From Bin18 sp965242795 (lineage in GTDB: Bacteria > Desulfobacterota > Binatia > Bin18), in NCBI GenBank assembly GCA_965242795.1, contig OZ251505.1:372001-436000 (forward strand): 64,000 bases of DNA. The letters run 5' to 3'. Position 1 is the first letter of the stretch. Each line of letters starts with the position of its first letter. The notes beneath the pieces are model-generated. The model made no database searches and was not told where the DNA came from. It saw only the letters and a list, made by a program, of their open reading frames with translations. The translations under genes and the position numbers were made by a program. This document shows positions 44,563 to 53,629 of the stretch, in pieces.

Positions 44563-46635
44563 ATGCCGACCCCTCTACACAGCATCCGCAACATCGGCAT
44601 CGTGGCCCACGTGGACAGCGGGAAGACCACGGTGAGCGAACGCATTCTGTACTACACCGGGCTGTCCCACAAAATCGGCGAGGTGCACGAGGGCACCGCG
44701 GTCACGGACTGGATGCCCCAGGAACGCGAGCGGGGCATTACGATCACCGCGGCCGCGATCACCTGCGACTGGAACGCGCACCAGATCAACATCATCGACA
44801 CGCCCGGCCACGTGGATTTCACGACCGAGGTCGAACGCAGCCTGCGCGTGCTGGACGGCGCCATCGTGGTGTTCTGCGGGGTGGGCGGCGTCGAACCCCA
44901 ATCGGAGACGGTCTGGCACCAGGCCGACAAATACCACGTGCCGCGCGTGGTCTTCGTCAACAAGCTCGACCGCGTCGGCGCGGACTTCCACGGCGTCGTG
45001 GAACAGATCCGCACGCGGCTGGGCGCCGACCCGCTGGTCGTCCAACTCCCCATCGGCGTGGAAGACGACATGCGCGGCGTGGTCGATCTCATCCGCGGCA
45101 AAGCCCTGGTGTGGGAGGAAGACACGCTGGGCGCCCGCGTGCACGAGGAAGACATCCCCGCGGAGATGCGCGACGACGCGGCCCGCTTCCACGACCTGCT
45201 GCTGGAGACGGTCGCGGACGCCGACGACGCGCTGCTGGAGAAGTATCTGGGCGGCGCACCGCTCACCGCGGAGGAGGTCGCCGCGGCGGTCCGCGCCAAG
45301 ACCCAGGCGCTGGACGTCGTGCCGGTCTTGTGCGGCACCGCGCTGCGCAACAAGGGCGTCCAACCGCTGCTGGACGCCGTGGTCGGCTACCTGCCGCCGC
45401 CCGTCCGCCCGGTCAGCGGCAGCACCCCGGACGGTGAAGCCCGCACCTGGGAGGTGACCGACGACACCCTGGCCGGCTTGGCGTTCAAGACCATGCACGA
45501 CCCCTACGCCGGCCAGCTCACCTTCGTGCGCCTGTACAGCGGTACGCTCAAGACGGGCGACACGGTGTTCAACCCGCGCACCGGACGCAGCGAGCGCATC
45601 GGCCGCCTCGTCCGCATGCACGCCGACAAGAAGGAGGATTTGGAAGAGGCCGCGGCCGGCGACATCATCGCCATCGTCGGACTCAAGCACTTCACCACCG
45701 GTGACACCATCGTCACGAAGCACAAGCCGGTCCTGCTGGAGTCGATCTCGTTCAAGGAGCCGGTGATTGCGATTGCGATCGAGCCCAAGACCAAGATCGA
45801 CTCCGAAAAGCTCGGCTTGGCCCTGCAGCGGCTGTCGTCCGAAGACCCGACGCTGGTCATCCAGACCGACGCCGAGACCGGCCAGACCATCCTGTCGGGT
45901 ATGGGCGAACTGCACCTGGAGGTGATCCTCGACCGCCTCGGGCGCGAATTCAAAGCCGAGGTGAACACCGGCGTCCCGCAGGTGTCCTACCGCGAGACGA
46001 TCACCCGCGCGGCCGAGGCCGAGGGCCGCTACGTGCGCCAGACCGGGGGCCGCGGACAGTTCGGGCACGTCTATCTCAAGGTCGCACCCAACGACAACGA
46101 AGGCTTGGTCTTCGTCAACGCCATCAAGGGCGGCGCGATCCCCAGGGAATACATCGCCTCGGTCGAGCGCGGCGTCCGCGAGGCCGCCGGCAACGGCGTC
46201 GCCTACGGGTATCCGCTGCTGAACGCGACCGTCACGCTGTACGACGGCAACTACCACGAGGTGGATTCGTCGGAAGTCGCCTTCCAGATGGCCGGCTCGC
46301 TGGGCTTCAAGGCCGCGGTGCAGAAAGCCGGCGCGATTCTGTTGGAGCCCATCATGGACGTCGAGGTCGTCGTCCCCGAGGATTTCATGGGCACGGCGAT
46401 GGGCGACTTGCAGTCGCGCCGCGGCAAGGTGACGGAACTCGGCGAGCGCGGCGGCACCCAGCGCACCGTGACCGCCCACGTGCCGCTGGCGACCATGTTC
46501 GGCTACGCCACGACCATCCGGTCGCTCACGCAGGGACGGGCGACCTACACGATGGAGTTCGACCACTACGGCAAGGTCCCGGACAGCGTCATCGACGAGG
46601 CCCTGGGCCGTAAATCGGAACTGCAGGTCGGGTGA
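44563..46635 (+). CDS. fusA: Elongation factor G (spd/mt-type EF-G)
   Basis: 690 aa from ATG 44563 (GGAGAAG ~4-10 nt upstream; GTG 44551 is also in frame). Translational GTPase catalysing translocation or ribosome recycling. G motifs: 'VAHVDSGKTT' (G1), 'RERGITITAAA' (G2), 'DTPGHVDFT' (G3), 'NKLDRVGADF' (G4). Domain IV loop 'VSYRETITRAAEAEGRYVRQTGGRGQFGHVYL', and the C-terminal 'PLATMFGYATTIRSLTQGRA'. Ser after Asp in G1, where the common EF-G has A-H-I-D-A-G-K-T-T, points to the spd/mitochondrial-like class. The gene stands alone, not in a str operon, so a second EF-G may exist. Confidence 0.93.
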   Translation: MPTPLHSIRNIGIVAHVDSGKTTVSERILYYTGLSHKIGEVHEGTAVTDWMPQERERGITITAAAITCDWNAHQINIIDTPGHVDFTTEVERSLRVLDGAIVVFCGVGGVEPQSETVWHQADKYHVPRVVFVNKLDRVGADFHGVVEQIRTRLGADPLVVQLPIGVEDDMRGVVDLIRGKALVWEEDTLGARVHEEDIPAEMRDDAARFHDLLLETVADADDALLEKYLGGAPLTAEEVAAAVRAKTQALDVVPVLCGTALRNKGVQPLLDAVVGYLPPPVRPVSGSTPDGEARTWEVTDDTLAGLAFKTMHDPYAGQLTFVRLYSGTLKTGDTVFNPRTGRSERIGRLVRMHADKKEDLEEAAAGDIIAIVGLKHFTTGDTIVTKHKPVLLESISFKEPVIAIAIEPKTKIDSEKLGLALQRLSSEDPTLVIQTDAETGQTILSGMGELHLEVILDRLGREFKAEVNTGVPQVSYRETITRAAEAEGRYVRQTGGRGQFGHVYLKVAPNDNEGLVFVNAIKGGAIPREYIASVERGVREAAGNGVAYGYPLLNATVTLYDGNYHEVDSSEVAFQMAGSLGFKAAVQKAGAILLEPIMDVEVVVPEDFMGTAMGDLQSRRGKVTELGERGGTQRTVTAHVPLATMFGYATTIRSLTQGRATYTMEFDHYGKVPDSVIDEALGRKSELQVG

Positions 46636-46670
46636 GAAAATCTTCCGCGGCCAACGCTCCGCTCTCCCCC

Positions 46671-46698
46671 GTAGGGGCGACGCATGCGTCGCCCCTAC
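46671..46698. repeat. Dispersed palindrome (GACGCATGCGTC core), perfect copy
   Basis: Perfect 28-nt inverted repeat, GTAGGGGCGACGCA and its complement. It sits 35 nt after the EF-G stop; without a T-run it is a poor terminator. Confidence 0.9.
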
Positions 46699-46767
46699 AC
46701 CTGTTGCACGTCACGCCTTCCGTGGAGTTGGGACAGGGACCCGGAACGAGCCGCCTCCCTACGCGCG

Positions 46768-46796
46768 TTGCGCGGAACGGCACTCCTGCCTACAAT
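46768..46796 (+). promoter_or_regulatory. Promoter of the tRNA-Leu gene
   Basis: -35 TTGCGC (46768-46773), 17-nt spacer, -10 TACAAT (46791-46796). Expected start near 46803, 16 nt before the mature 5' end. Confidence 0.65.
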
Positions 46797-46818
46797 TCGC
46801 GCGTTCACTGAGACCGAA

Positions 46819-46903
46819 GCCGGAGTGGTGGAACTGGTAGACACATGGGACTTAAAATCCCATGAGGCTTCGCCTCGTGCGGGTTCGACCCCCGCCTCCG
46901 GCA
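46819..46903 (+). tRNA. tRNA-Leu (anticodon TAA)
   Basis: 85 nt. Acceptor arms GCCGGAG/CTCCGGC pair fully, discriminator A. Anticodon stem TGGGA/TCCCA encloses CTTAAAA, so the anticodon is TAA, reading UUA/UUG. A long variable arm (GAGGC/GCCTC), as in class II tRNAs, and the T arm GCGGG-TTCGACC-CCCGC are present. CCA is not encoded. Confidence 0.96.
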
Positions 46904-46984
46904 CTTAATGGTGGACGCCCGACCGATCGGACACCGGCACTCCCCGTCCCCTCTCCCCGTCCCCCAAGCTTGGCGAAGGCCGGC

Positions 46985-48064
46985 TCAGTATTTGGCGATC
47001 ACCTGCTCGGCGAAGTCCTGGTACACCTCGCGGCTCGTCTTGAGCGGCGGCAGCAACGAGATTTCGCGCAGCCCCGACCGCTCGGCCGCCCGGATCTCAG
47101 CGATCAACTCGTCGGGCTCGCCCACCATGCACGAGCCCTTGATCGTCTCGGGGGTGATGAAGCGGCGTTCCTCGGGCACGTGGTAGGTGCAGTGCCCATC
47201 GTGGATCTGCAGGTAGCGCTTCTCGCGCGGCGTTTCCATGCGCTCGACCTGGTCGCGGTATTCTTCCCAGACGTCGGCGAACGCGGCCGGCACGCCGCTC
47301 TCGTCCCCGGTCTGCTCGTAGATTTCGTACACGAAGTGCAGGGCACAGGTGACCCACGAGCCGCAGGCTTCGATCACGCGGTCGGCGGTCAGCTTCTCGC
47401 CCGGCTTCAGGACCACCGCGGTCGTCAACGCCGTGGTGTGGAAATCGTCCGTCAGCGTGCGGTCGGCCCGCTGCGCGCCCCCGCGCACCCGGTCCATGTT
47501 GGCCTGCAACACCTCGCTCTTTTCGTTGAACAGCGACACCAGACCGTCGGCGTATTCGCCCGCGGTGCGCAGTGCCAGCGGGCCGTTGGCCGCCACGTAG
47601 ATGGGAATCGGATGCTCCAGGTCGATGAACCTCAGGTCCCGGTGCAGAAACCGGATCGTCCGCGTGGTGCCGTTGAAGGTATATTCGACTTCGCCGCCGC
47701 CCAGCAGCGTGCGCACGACGCGCAGATACTCGCGGAATTCCCTGATCTTCATCGGCTGCATGCCCATCACCCGCATGGCGGTATGTCCTGTCCCGATGCC
47801 TAGAAAGACGCGGCCGGGCGCGATACGGTTGATCGAGGCGATGGAATGGGCGGTGACCGGGGCGATGCGCGTGCCGGGAATCGCCACACCCGTCCCAAGG
47901 CGGAGCCGCGAGGTGTTCTGTGCGGCCAAGGCGAGCGTGGCGTAACAGTCCGACCAGATCATCTGCGAGTCGGGCACCCAGGCGGCGTCGAAGCCCAGGT
48001 CTTCGACGTATTTGAAGACGTCCCAGTTATCGATCTTGGTATGCGCGGTAATGCTGAATTGCAT
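46985..48064 (-). CDS. LLM class (luciferase-like) flavin-dependent oxidoreductase
   Basis: 359 aa; ATG 48064 has AAGGAGG upstream. A luciferase-like TIM barrel: 'EDLGFDAAWVPDSQMIWSDCYATLALAA', 'RLRLGTGVAIPGTRIAPVTAHSIASI', 'GRVFLGIGTGHTAMRVMG', 'EFREYLRVVRTLLGGG', 'PIPIYVAANGPLALRTAGEYADGLV'. Members use FMN or F420; the cofactor cannot be decided here. The closest named groups are 5,10-methylene-H4MPT reductase-like enzymes, but no methanogenesis function is implied. Monocistronic between tRNA-Leu and a repeat-rich gap. Confidence 0.85.
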   Translation of the reverse strand: MQFSITAHTKIDNWDVFKYVEDLGFDAAWVPDSQMIWSDCYATLALAAQNTSRLRLGTGVAIPGTRIAPVTAHSIASINRIAPGRVFLGIGTGHTAMRVMGMQPMKIREFREYLRVVRTLLGGGEVEYTFNGTTRTIRFLHRDLRFIDLEHPIPIYVAANGPLALRTAGEYADGLVSLFNEKSEVLQANMDRVRGGAQRADRTLTDDFHTTALTTAVVLKPGEKLTADRVIEACGSWVTCALHFVYEIYEQTGDESGVPAAFADVWEEYRDQVERMETPREKRYLQIHDGHCTYHVPEERRFITPETIKGSCMVGEPDELIAEIRAAERSGLREISLLPPLKTSREVYQDFAEQVIAKY

Positions 48065-48591
48065 GGCCTTCCTCCTTGCGGGATGCGTTCGGCGCCCCGA
48101 TGTATCACTCGCCGCGGGCGGCGACAAATCCGGGCACCGGTCGACAACGTCCAGGGTGACGATTCCAGGGTCAATACTCCGTTGTGCGCTGGTGCTCCCC
48201 CCTCAGTTCGTTGAGCTTGCGGTGCCTTGAGCCTGTCGAAAGGTCGAAACGAACCCCGTCGAAGGACGTCGAATGGAAGGGGGCGAAAGATACGAAAGAG
48301 GAATAGGCATGGTGGACTCCCTCTATACCCTCCTCGTCAACGGTTCCGTGCCGTGTCCGGAGGGGCGAAAGATTTTTCGCCCCTACACCCCCGTTCAAAG
48401 TCAGCGGTGGCCGGATCCCTGGCCCCTGAGTCTGTCGAAGGGCGGGAGAGGGCTACAGCCTGCCCCAGACTTGATCCGGGGGGAGAAGGCGTCCCGCAGC
48501 AGTGCATAAGCCCAGAATTAGCAGGTCGAGGCACTCGCCGGACACTGTCCGGTTTGACTCGCTCGGGCAGCGGCTCTAGGCTTGGGCCCGT
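48065..48591. other. Gene-free stretch with dispersed repeats
   Basis: 527 nt without a credible gene. Holds a CAGTTCGTTGAGCTTGCGG...GAGCCTGTCGAAAGG...AACGAACCCCG cassette (48204-48267), a palindrome (48359-48386), another GAGTCTGTCGAAGGG unit and a GCCTGCCCCAGACTTGATCC unit (48455-48480), both common dispersed types. Confidence 0.6.
48359..48386. repeat. Dispersed palindrome (GGGCGAAAGATTTTTCGCCC)
   Basis: GGAGGGGCGAAA/TTTCGCCCCTAC; identical core to 36807-36834. Confidence 0.85.
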
Positions 48592-49947
48592 ATGCTCATC
48601 AAGCCGGACGCTCGGCCGCGGCGCACCAGCGGGTCGGGGACGTGGCTGCTCCTGGCCGGGTTCGGGCTGGCGAGTCTCGGGCAGGCCGGTTGCAGTGCCC
48701 GCCCGCCACACCCTCCGGTTTCCAAGACGCCCGCGCAGGCCGAATCCGTCCCACCGCGACAAGAAACCGCGGACCTCGCTGCGGACGATGACCGTCGCGC
48801 CGAACTCGCCTGGGAATTTCTGGCGCGCGTGGACGAGGCGGGATTGATCCAGCCGCAGCCGGACGAAGCGGACATCCAACCGGCCTTGTCGCAAAAGAGA
48901 CCCGCAGATTCCCCTTTGCCGCCGGAGAAGGCCCCGCCACCTTTCGACAATCTCGAAGCGTCACAGGCTCGGGGTTCCGGGTCGGTGTGGAACTCGCAGG
49001 GTTCCGAGGAGGACGACGTCCCCCCCCTTCCCGCCCTCGGTCTGCGCGAAAGCGAGCCGGAGTCGAGTTGGCTCGCCTGGGTGCCGGGGCTGTCGGACGA
49101 ACCCGCGGCCGCGAACGGGAATGGCCGTTACCGGGTCGAGCACGACCTGCTGAGCGTCGTCGGCCCGTTCCAGCGCTTGGCGAACAAGGATACCTACCGC
49201 TACCCGCTGCCCAAGGACGCGACCGGCGCCAGTGTGCACAAGGCTACGCTCGTCCGCCTCCGCGACTACGAAACCCAACGCCCCGGCGCCTATCCCGCCA
49301 TTGTCGCCTTCACGCGTGGCCGTGCCTACGAGGCGCTGCACGCCTACGCTCAGGCGCGGGCGGCCTACCAGCGCGTGGCGCAGGGGAAGACCCGCTTCAA
49401 GGACCAAGCCGCGCGGGCCGTCGAAGCGCTGACCGCGTTCGAGAATTTGAAGCAGCGCGCCCCCGGCGGCACCACGCCCGTGGCATACATTCAGGCCCTC
49501 GACGAACTGGGCGAGCAGTGGCAGGAGTTGACCCAACGGTACGCCGGCACGCCCTACGAGGCGCTGGCGCGGGAGGAAGAAGAACATCTCGACCGGGCCA
49601 AGGTGGCCTTCATCGAAATCAACCGCCACCGGATCGAGGACGGCAACGAGAGCGTCATCCTCGCCTACCAGCAGTTGCTCGACAAACACCGCGACAGCAA
49701 ACACCGCTACCGGTACCGGCTCGAACTCGGCGACTTCTACGTGGCCCTGGCGCACGAGTACGCGGCCCAGTACGATCCCGAAAGCCTCCGGTTCGACCGG
49801 CAGATCTTCGAGCGGCTGGGACAGGCCGCGCTCCAACACTACGCCGCGGTCGCCCAACGGGACGGCACCATCGAAAAGCTCGAAGCCAAGGGCAAGCTCG
49901 ACGCCCTGCAAGCGTACATGGCCAGAGTCGGACGCCTGGGACGCTGA
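48592..49947 (+). CDS. Exported protein with C-terminal helical repeats, unknown function
   Basis: 451 aa. Basic N-terminus and hydrophobic segment 'GTWLLLAGFGLASLGQAGC' followed by 'SARPP'; the Cys could be a lipidation site, though 'GQAGC' is not a standard lipobox. Residues ~45-175 are Pro/Glu-rich and probably disordered. From ~190 the chain is helical with TPR-like pairs ('AFTRGRAYEALHAYAQARAAYQRVAQG', 'LELGDFYVALAHEYAAQYDPES'). No recognised enzyme motifs. 20 nt upstream of a second large exported helical-repeat protein; the two look like one functional unit in the envelope. Confidence 0.7.
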   Translation: MLIKPDARPRRTSGSGTWLLLAGFGLASLGQAGCSARPPHPPVSKTPAQAESVPPRQETADLAADDDRRAELAWEFLARVDEAGLIQPQPDEADIQPALSQKRPADSPLPPEKAPPPFDNLEASQARGSGSVWNSQGSEEDDVPPLPALGLRESEPESSWLAWVPGLSDEPAAANGNGRYRVEHDLLSVVGPFQRLANKDTYRYPLPKDATGASVHKATLVRLRDYETQRPGAYPAIVAFTRGRAYEALHAYAQARAAYQRVAQGKTRFKDQAARAVEALTAFENLKQRAPGGTTPVAYIQALDELGEQWQELTQRYAGTPYEALAREEEEHLDRAKVAFIEINRHRIEDGNESVILAYQQLLDKHRDSKHRYRYRLELGDFYVALAHEYAAQYDPESLRFDRQIFERLGQAALQHYAAVAQRDGTIEKLEAKGKLDALQAYMARVGRLGR

Positions 49948-49967
49948 CCCCCCGAAAGACACGCTCC

Positions 49968-52001
49968 ATGTGGCGCCCTCTCCTCGTTCTGCTGCTGTGC
50001 TGGCACGTGGCCACGCCGCTCGCGGCGCACGGTTTCTCCGATCCCCTCGCCCGGCGCGTGACCGAGTTCTTTCCGACCTACAACCCGTTCGTTCCGCCGC
50101 TGCCGCCCGAACGCTATTTCCCGGACGAGGTGGGCGAGCAGGTCGCGGACGCGATCATCGACGGCTTCCTCGACGACCCGGCCGCGCTGCGGAATCGCGT
50201 CGCCCGGCTCGCCGCGCACGACGCGCAACTCCGGGCGGACGGCGAGCAGCCCACCGGCGTGACCCCGCTGGCCCGGGCGTTGCTGTATCGTTCGGTAGAT
50301 GCGGAGTCCGCGGCGTCGCTGCCGATCGCCGAGATGGACGCCGCACCCGACGACATCCTCGCCTACGCCGACACGCTGTACGCCGCGCAGACGCGCTATC
50401 GCGTGGCGCGTCTGTTCAACTGGCTGTTGTCCACGGTCGACGTCGCGCGCCTGTTCCTCGGCGCGCCCGCGGGGCCGAGCCCGTACGCGGCGCAAGGCGT
50501 GCTCTCCACGGTCGGCAACGGAGACGGTCCGAGCGCCCGCGAGCGCAAGGCGCTCGCCCTGTACCGTCTGTTTCTCGAACGCGCGCCCGACGACCCCCGC
50601 GTCCCGGAGGTCGAGGAGAAGATCGGCCTGCTGGACGGCAAGCGCAAACGCGCGCTGGTGCGGGCCGAACTGGAACGCGCCGAACGCGCCTTTGCCGAGG
50701 AAGACTACTGGACGGCGAACTTCCACTATCAACTCGCGCTGCTGGTCGATGAAGATGCGGAAGACGCCAAGGCCGGTATCCGCACCGTCGAGCACCATCT
50801 CCGACATTACGAAGCCCTGGACCGGGACGCGGACGCCCCCGACCCGCTGGCCGGCGTGAAGCAGGCCGAGTGGGAGCACAGCAAGGAAACCCTGACCTAT
50901 CTGTTGCCCGGCAGCCGCTTCGTCAAAGACAACCTGGTCGTGGCCGGCCTGCAGATCGGCACCGAAGGGCTGGTCGGCGCGGCCACGTTCGGCGGGCTGA
51001 CCCTCCTCCAGACCCTCGGAAAAGTCTGGCATCTGCTGACCGGCCAAGCCGTCTCGCAACAGGGCATCATCACCGCCGGCGAAAAATATCTGCACGAGAC
51101 TCCACCCGAAGAACGCGACCCCGAAATCTATCCCACGCTGGCCAAGGCGTACGCCGCGCAGGGCCGGCTCGATCAGGCCATCCGCTACTCCGCGTTGGCC
51201 GGAGAGACCGACGAGATTCCCAAGTTGCAGGAGGCCGCGGCCAAAGGGTTGCGCAAGCAGGCCGAGGCCGCCGCGCATCGGACCGAAAAGGCGGCCCTCC
51301 TGCGCCGCGTGGTGGAGCACTACCCGGACAGCGAGGCGGCCAAGGAAGCGCGTGAGGAATTGCGCGACGTCGAACGGCCCGAACGACAAGGCTTGCGGCT
51401 GAGCAAATCGTTCCTGCGCGAAAACCCGGACCTGTTCGGCCCGCAGGGGCTCGGGATCAAGCCCGGGCTGTACGACGGCGATTGGGACAATCTGGAGTTG
51501 ACGGACGACGGGATCGTGTTGTGCCCACGCGGCGACCTGACCCTGCTGCTGGAAAGCGACGACGGGCCGCGCACCAAGGTCTATGGCGTCCCCACCACGC
51601 TGTGGCAGCAGTTCTGGCACCGGTTCCGCGAAAAGGGCCATGCCGACGCCCTCGCCCGCGGCGACCTGAAGATCGCCAAGCTCGTGCAGGGCGTCGAGGT
51701 CGCGGACGTCGCACTGAAGAGCGAATTCGAGAAACAGGACGAGGCCGGCTGGCGTCTGCTCCCCGAACTCACGGGCAGTGTGGGCGAAGGGTTCGACGTG
51801 CGCGGCCATTTGCCCGAGGACGTGCTGGGCACGCGGCTCGCGTTCGGTCGGGACGAACGCAGCAGCTACGTCGGCGTCGAAGTGCCCATGCCGCTCGTGC
51901 CGGTCGATTTCCTGCTCGTCGGCCGCAGCGGCGTGCCCTCGCTCTATCCGCGCATCCGCCTACCCGAGCACCAAGTCGAGGACACCGAATTGTACCGCTA
52001 G
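49968..52001 (+). CDS. Large exported TPR-like protein, unknown function
   Basis: 677 aa. Signal peptide 'MWRPLLVLLLCWHVATPLAA'. Then 'FFPTYNPFVPPLPPERYFPDEVGEQVADAIIDGFLDD', and TPR-like helices in the middle ('ALALYRLFLERAPDDPRVPEVEEKIGLLDGKRKRALVRAEL', 'IYPTLAKAYAAQGRLDQAIRYSALAGE', 'KAALLRRVVEHYPDSEAAKEAREEL'). One semi-hydrophobic stretch, 'GTEGLVGAATFGGLTLLQTLG', lies near residue 340. The last ~180 residues are beta-rich. I do not recognise the family. Paired with the gene 20 nt upstream. Confidence 0.72.
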   Translation: MWRPLLVLLLCWHVATPLAAHGFSDPLARRVTEFFPTYNPFVPPLPPERYFPDEVGEQVADAIIDGFLDDPAALRNRVARLAAHDAQLRADGEQPTGVTPLARALLYRSVDAESAASLPIAEMDAAPDDILAYADTLYAAQTRYRVARLFNWLLSTVDVARLFLGAPAGPSPYAAQGVLSTVGNGDGPSARERKALALYRLFLERAPDDPRVPEVEEKIGLLDGKRKRALVRAELERAERAFAEEDYWTANFHYQLALLVDEDAEDAKAGIRTVEHHLRHYEALDRDADAPDPLAGVKQAEWEHSKETLTYLLPGSRFVKDNLVVAGLQIGTEGLVGAATFGGLTLLQTLGKVWHLLTGQAVSQQGIITAGEKYLHETPPEERDPEIYPTLAKAYAAQGRLDQAIRYSALAGETDEIPKLQEAAAKGLRKQAEAAAHRTEKAALLRRVVEHYPDSEAAKEAREELRDVERPERQGLRLSKSFLRENPDLFGPQGLGIKPGLYDGDWDNLELTDDGIVLCPRGDLTLLLESDDGPRTKVYGVPTTLWQQFWHRFREKGHADALARGDLKIAKLVQGVEVADVALKSEFEKQDEAGWRLLPELTGSVGEGFDVRGHLPEDVLGTRLAFGRDERSSYVGVEVPMPLVPVDFLLVGRSGVPSLYPRIRLPEHQVEDTELYR

Positions 52002-52013
52002 GCGTCCGCGGCA

Positions 52014-52165
52014 GGGGTGCGGAGGCCGAGGTGACCTCGGGGGTCGTTTCGATCCTTCGACATGGTTCGACAAATTCCCTAACCGAGCTCAGGACAGCGC
52101 AGGCTCAACGAACCCAGGGGGGGAGGCGGGGGAGGTCCTTGAGCCTGTCGAAAGGCCGGGGGCGG
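52014..52165. repeat. Dispersed cassette, inverted and diverged copy
   Basis: GGCCGAGGTGACCTCGGGGGTCGTTTCGATCC...TTCGACAAATTC is the inverse of the middle of the cassettes at 53886 and 59531; ends with GAGCCTGTCGAAAGG (52140s). Lies between the exported TPR gene and convergent cytochrome c'. Confidence 0.65.
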
Positions 52166-52191
52166 GGACAGCGAGGGAGAGCCGTAGCTCC

Positions 52192-52671
52192 CTATCGTTG
52201 CCTCGGCTTTCGGAACCGGTCGTGACAGGTGTCGCACGTCCCGAACATCGCCCGGAGATGGGTCCGGGCCGCTTCTGCATCACCGCGCTCCGCTGCAACG
52301 GCGAGGGCGTCGGCTTCCGTGCTCAGGAGCTTCGCGGAGGCGACAAACGCTTGCCAATCGTTCCAGATGTCGTCTTTGGCCCGGGACGCCGCGGTCCCGC
52401 TGCCCGCGGGAAACAACGCTTCGATGCGCGTGGCGTGAATGGCGATGGCCGCGGCGTGCAGCTTGACCTCGTCGAGCCGGCCGGCCTCGACCTTGGCTTC
52501 CACGGCATCGGCGTTCTCGTCGATGTTCTCCATGACGTAAGCCCGAAACGCCACCACGTCGCCCGGGTCCGGCAACCGTTCCGGATGATTTTCGTGTGCG
52601 AACCCCGACCCGCTCAGAGCGTATAAATATCCCACCAGTCCGATCGCGGCAGCCAATCCAGACGCTTTCAT
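52192..52671 (-). CDS. Cytochrome c' (class II c-type cytochrome)
   Basis: 159 aa; ATG 52671 gives a signal peptide ('LAAAIGLVGYLYALSGSGFA'). A four-helix bundle with the haem site near the C-terminus, 'CDTCHDRFR' (CxxCH), as in class II cytochromes c. 'AFRAYVMENIDENADAV' resembles the family's first helix with an R near the distal pocket. Function in the family includes NO binding and electron transfer. Stands alone. Confidence 0.85.
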   Translation of the reverse strand: MKASGLAAAIGLVGYLYALSGSGFAHENHPERLPDPGDVVAFRAYVMENIDENADAVEAKVEAGRLDEVKLHAAAIAIHATRIEALFPAGSGTAASRAKDDIWNDWQAFVASAKLLSTEADALAVAAERGDAEAARTHLRAMFGTCDTCHDRFRKPRQR

Positions 52672-53070
52672 TCGGCACCTCCGAGGCAATTCGAGAACTC
52701 GCCGCTCCCCCGGACGCTCGCCACGGCGGCGTACCCGGCTCTGGATACACGACCCGAGCCCGAACGTCGGCAGGATTCGGTAGTGTCCAATTTGAACCTT
52801 AGACCATTGCTGGTTGTGTAGGGGCAACCCCCTGTGATCCCTGAGCCCGTCGAAGGGTGGTTACCCTGGGGCGAGGACGGGCAGGCACAGGGGCCTGCCC
52901 CTACACGCGGAGGCCGACATTCATCGAAAGGGAATTTCGGACTGAGACACTACCCAGGGTTCCGATTTCTGTATCCGCAGAACCGCTCCCGATCAATCGT
53001 CCACGCGGGTTCCTCGCGTCGTATCGAGATTCGGCGGCGTGCTTGGGCAACCGCTGGGAGGCTGGTATAG
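52672..53070. other. Gene-free stretch between cytochrome c' and the MCE gene
   Basis: 399 nt, divergent promoters expected. Apart from the composite repeat at 52816-52906 I see nothing that can be named. Confidence 0.5.
52816..52906. repeat. Composite dispersed repeat (GGGGCAACCCCC / GGGCAGGC...GCCTGCCCC)
   Basis: Contains GTAGGGGCAACCCCCTG, GAGCCCGTCGAAGGG, GGTTACCC and a palindrome GGGCAGGCACAGGGGCCTGCCC. Same module order as 24784-24862, read in the opposite sense. Confidence 0.7.
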
Positions 53071-53559
53071 GTGGACGCCATGTCCAGGCTTCGGCTCGTT
53101 TTCGGGGTCGGCGGGTTCCTGCTGCTGGGAAGCGCCGCCATGATCTACCTGTTCACCGTTCTCGGAGAATCGTCCCTGTACAGCGCATGGGGGTATTCGG
53201 TCTCCGCGGATTTCGAGAGCGCGTCGGGCCTGGGACCCGGGGCGCCGGTCGAGATCGCGGGCGTGCGCGTCGGCCGGGTGGACGACGTACAGTTGACCGG
53301 CACGCGCGCTACGGTGCGCCTGACCATTCAGAACGGGATTCGGATTCAGGAGGACGCGATCGCCTCCATCCAGACCAAGGGACTCCTCGGCGGACCGTAT
53401 TTGCAGATTTCGCTCGGCGGCTCGGACCGCGTGATTCCACCCGGTGGCACACTCCGCGAGACCGTGTCGCCCATCGACCTGCCCGGACTGATGGCCGCCT
53501 ACGTGGCCGGCCGCAAACAACAACCGCCGCCCGACGCCGCGGACGGGGCCTCCCCCTGA
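53071..53559 (+). CDS. MCE/MlaD domain protein, membrane-anchored
   Basis: 162 aa from GTG 53071 (GGGAGG 10 nt upstream) or 159 aa from ATG 53080. One N-terminal membrane anchor ('FGVGGFLLLGSAAMIYLFTVLG'), then an MCE domain: 'VSADFESASGLGPGAPVEIAGVRVGRVDDV' and 'EDAIASIQTKGLLGGPYLQISLGGSDRVIPPGGTLRETVSP', both diagnostic of MlaD. The Mla system moves phospholipids across the envelope. No mlaE, mlaF or mlaC genes lie beside it, so it either joins a system encoded elsewhere or acts alone. Confidence 0.87.
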   Translation: MDAMSRLRLVFGVGGFLLLGSAAMIYLFTVLGESSLYSAWGYSVSADFESASGLGPGAPVEIAGVRVGRVDDVQLTGTRATVRLTIQNGIRIQEDAIASIQTKGLLGGPYLQISLGGSDRVIPPGGTLRETVSPIDLPGLMAAYVAGRKQQPPPDAADGASP

Positions 53560-53629
53560 CCTGCGGCGCGCAACTCCCTCCGGATCTGTGATCCTTACCC
53601 GGCCTCCAGACGAGAACCTACGTGCCCCG

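Noticed and set aside
46671..46698. Perfect palindrome after EF-G as a transcription terminator
   Set aside because: No T-run follows, and the same sequence recurs elsewhere as a dispersed repeat.
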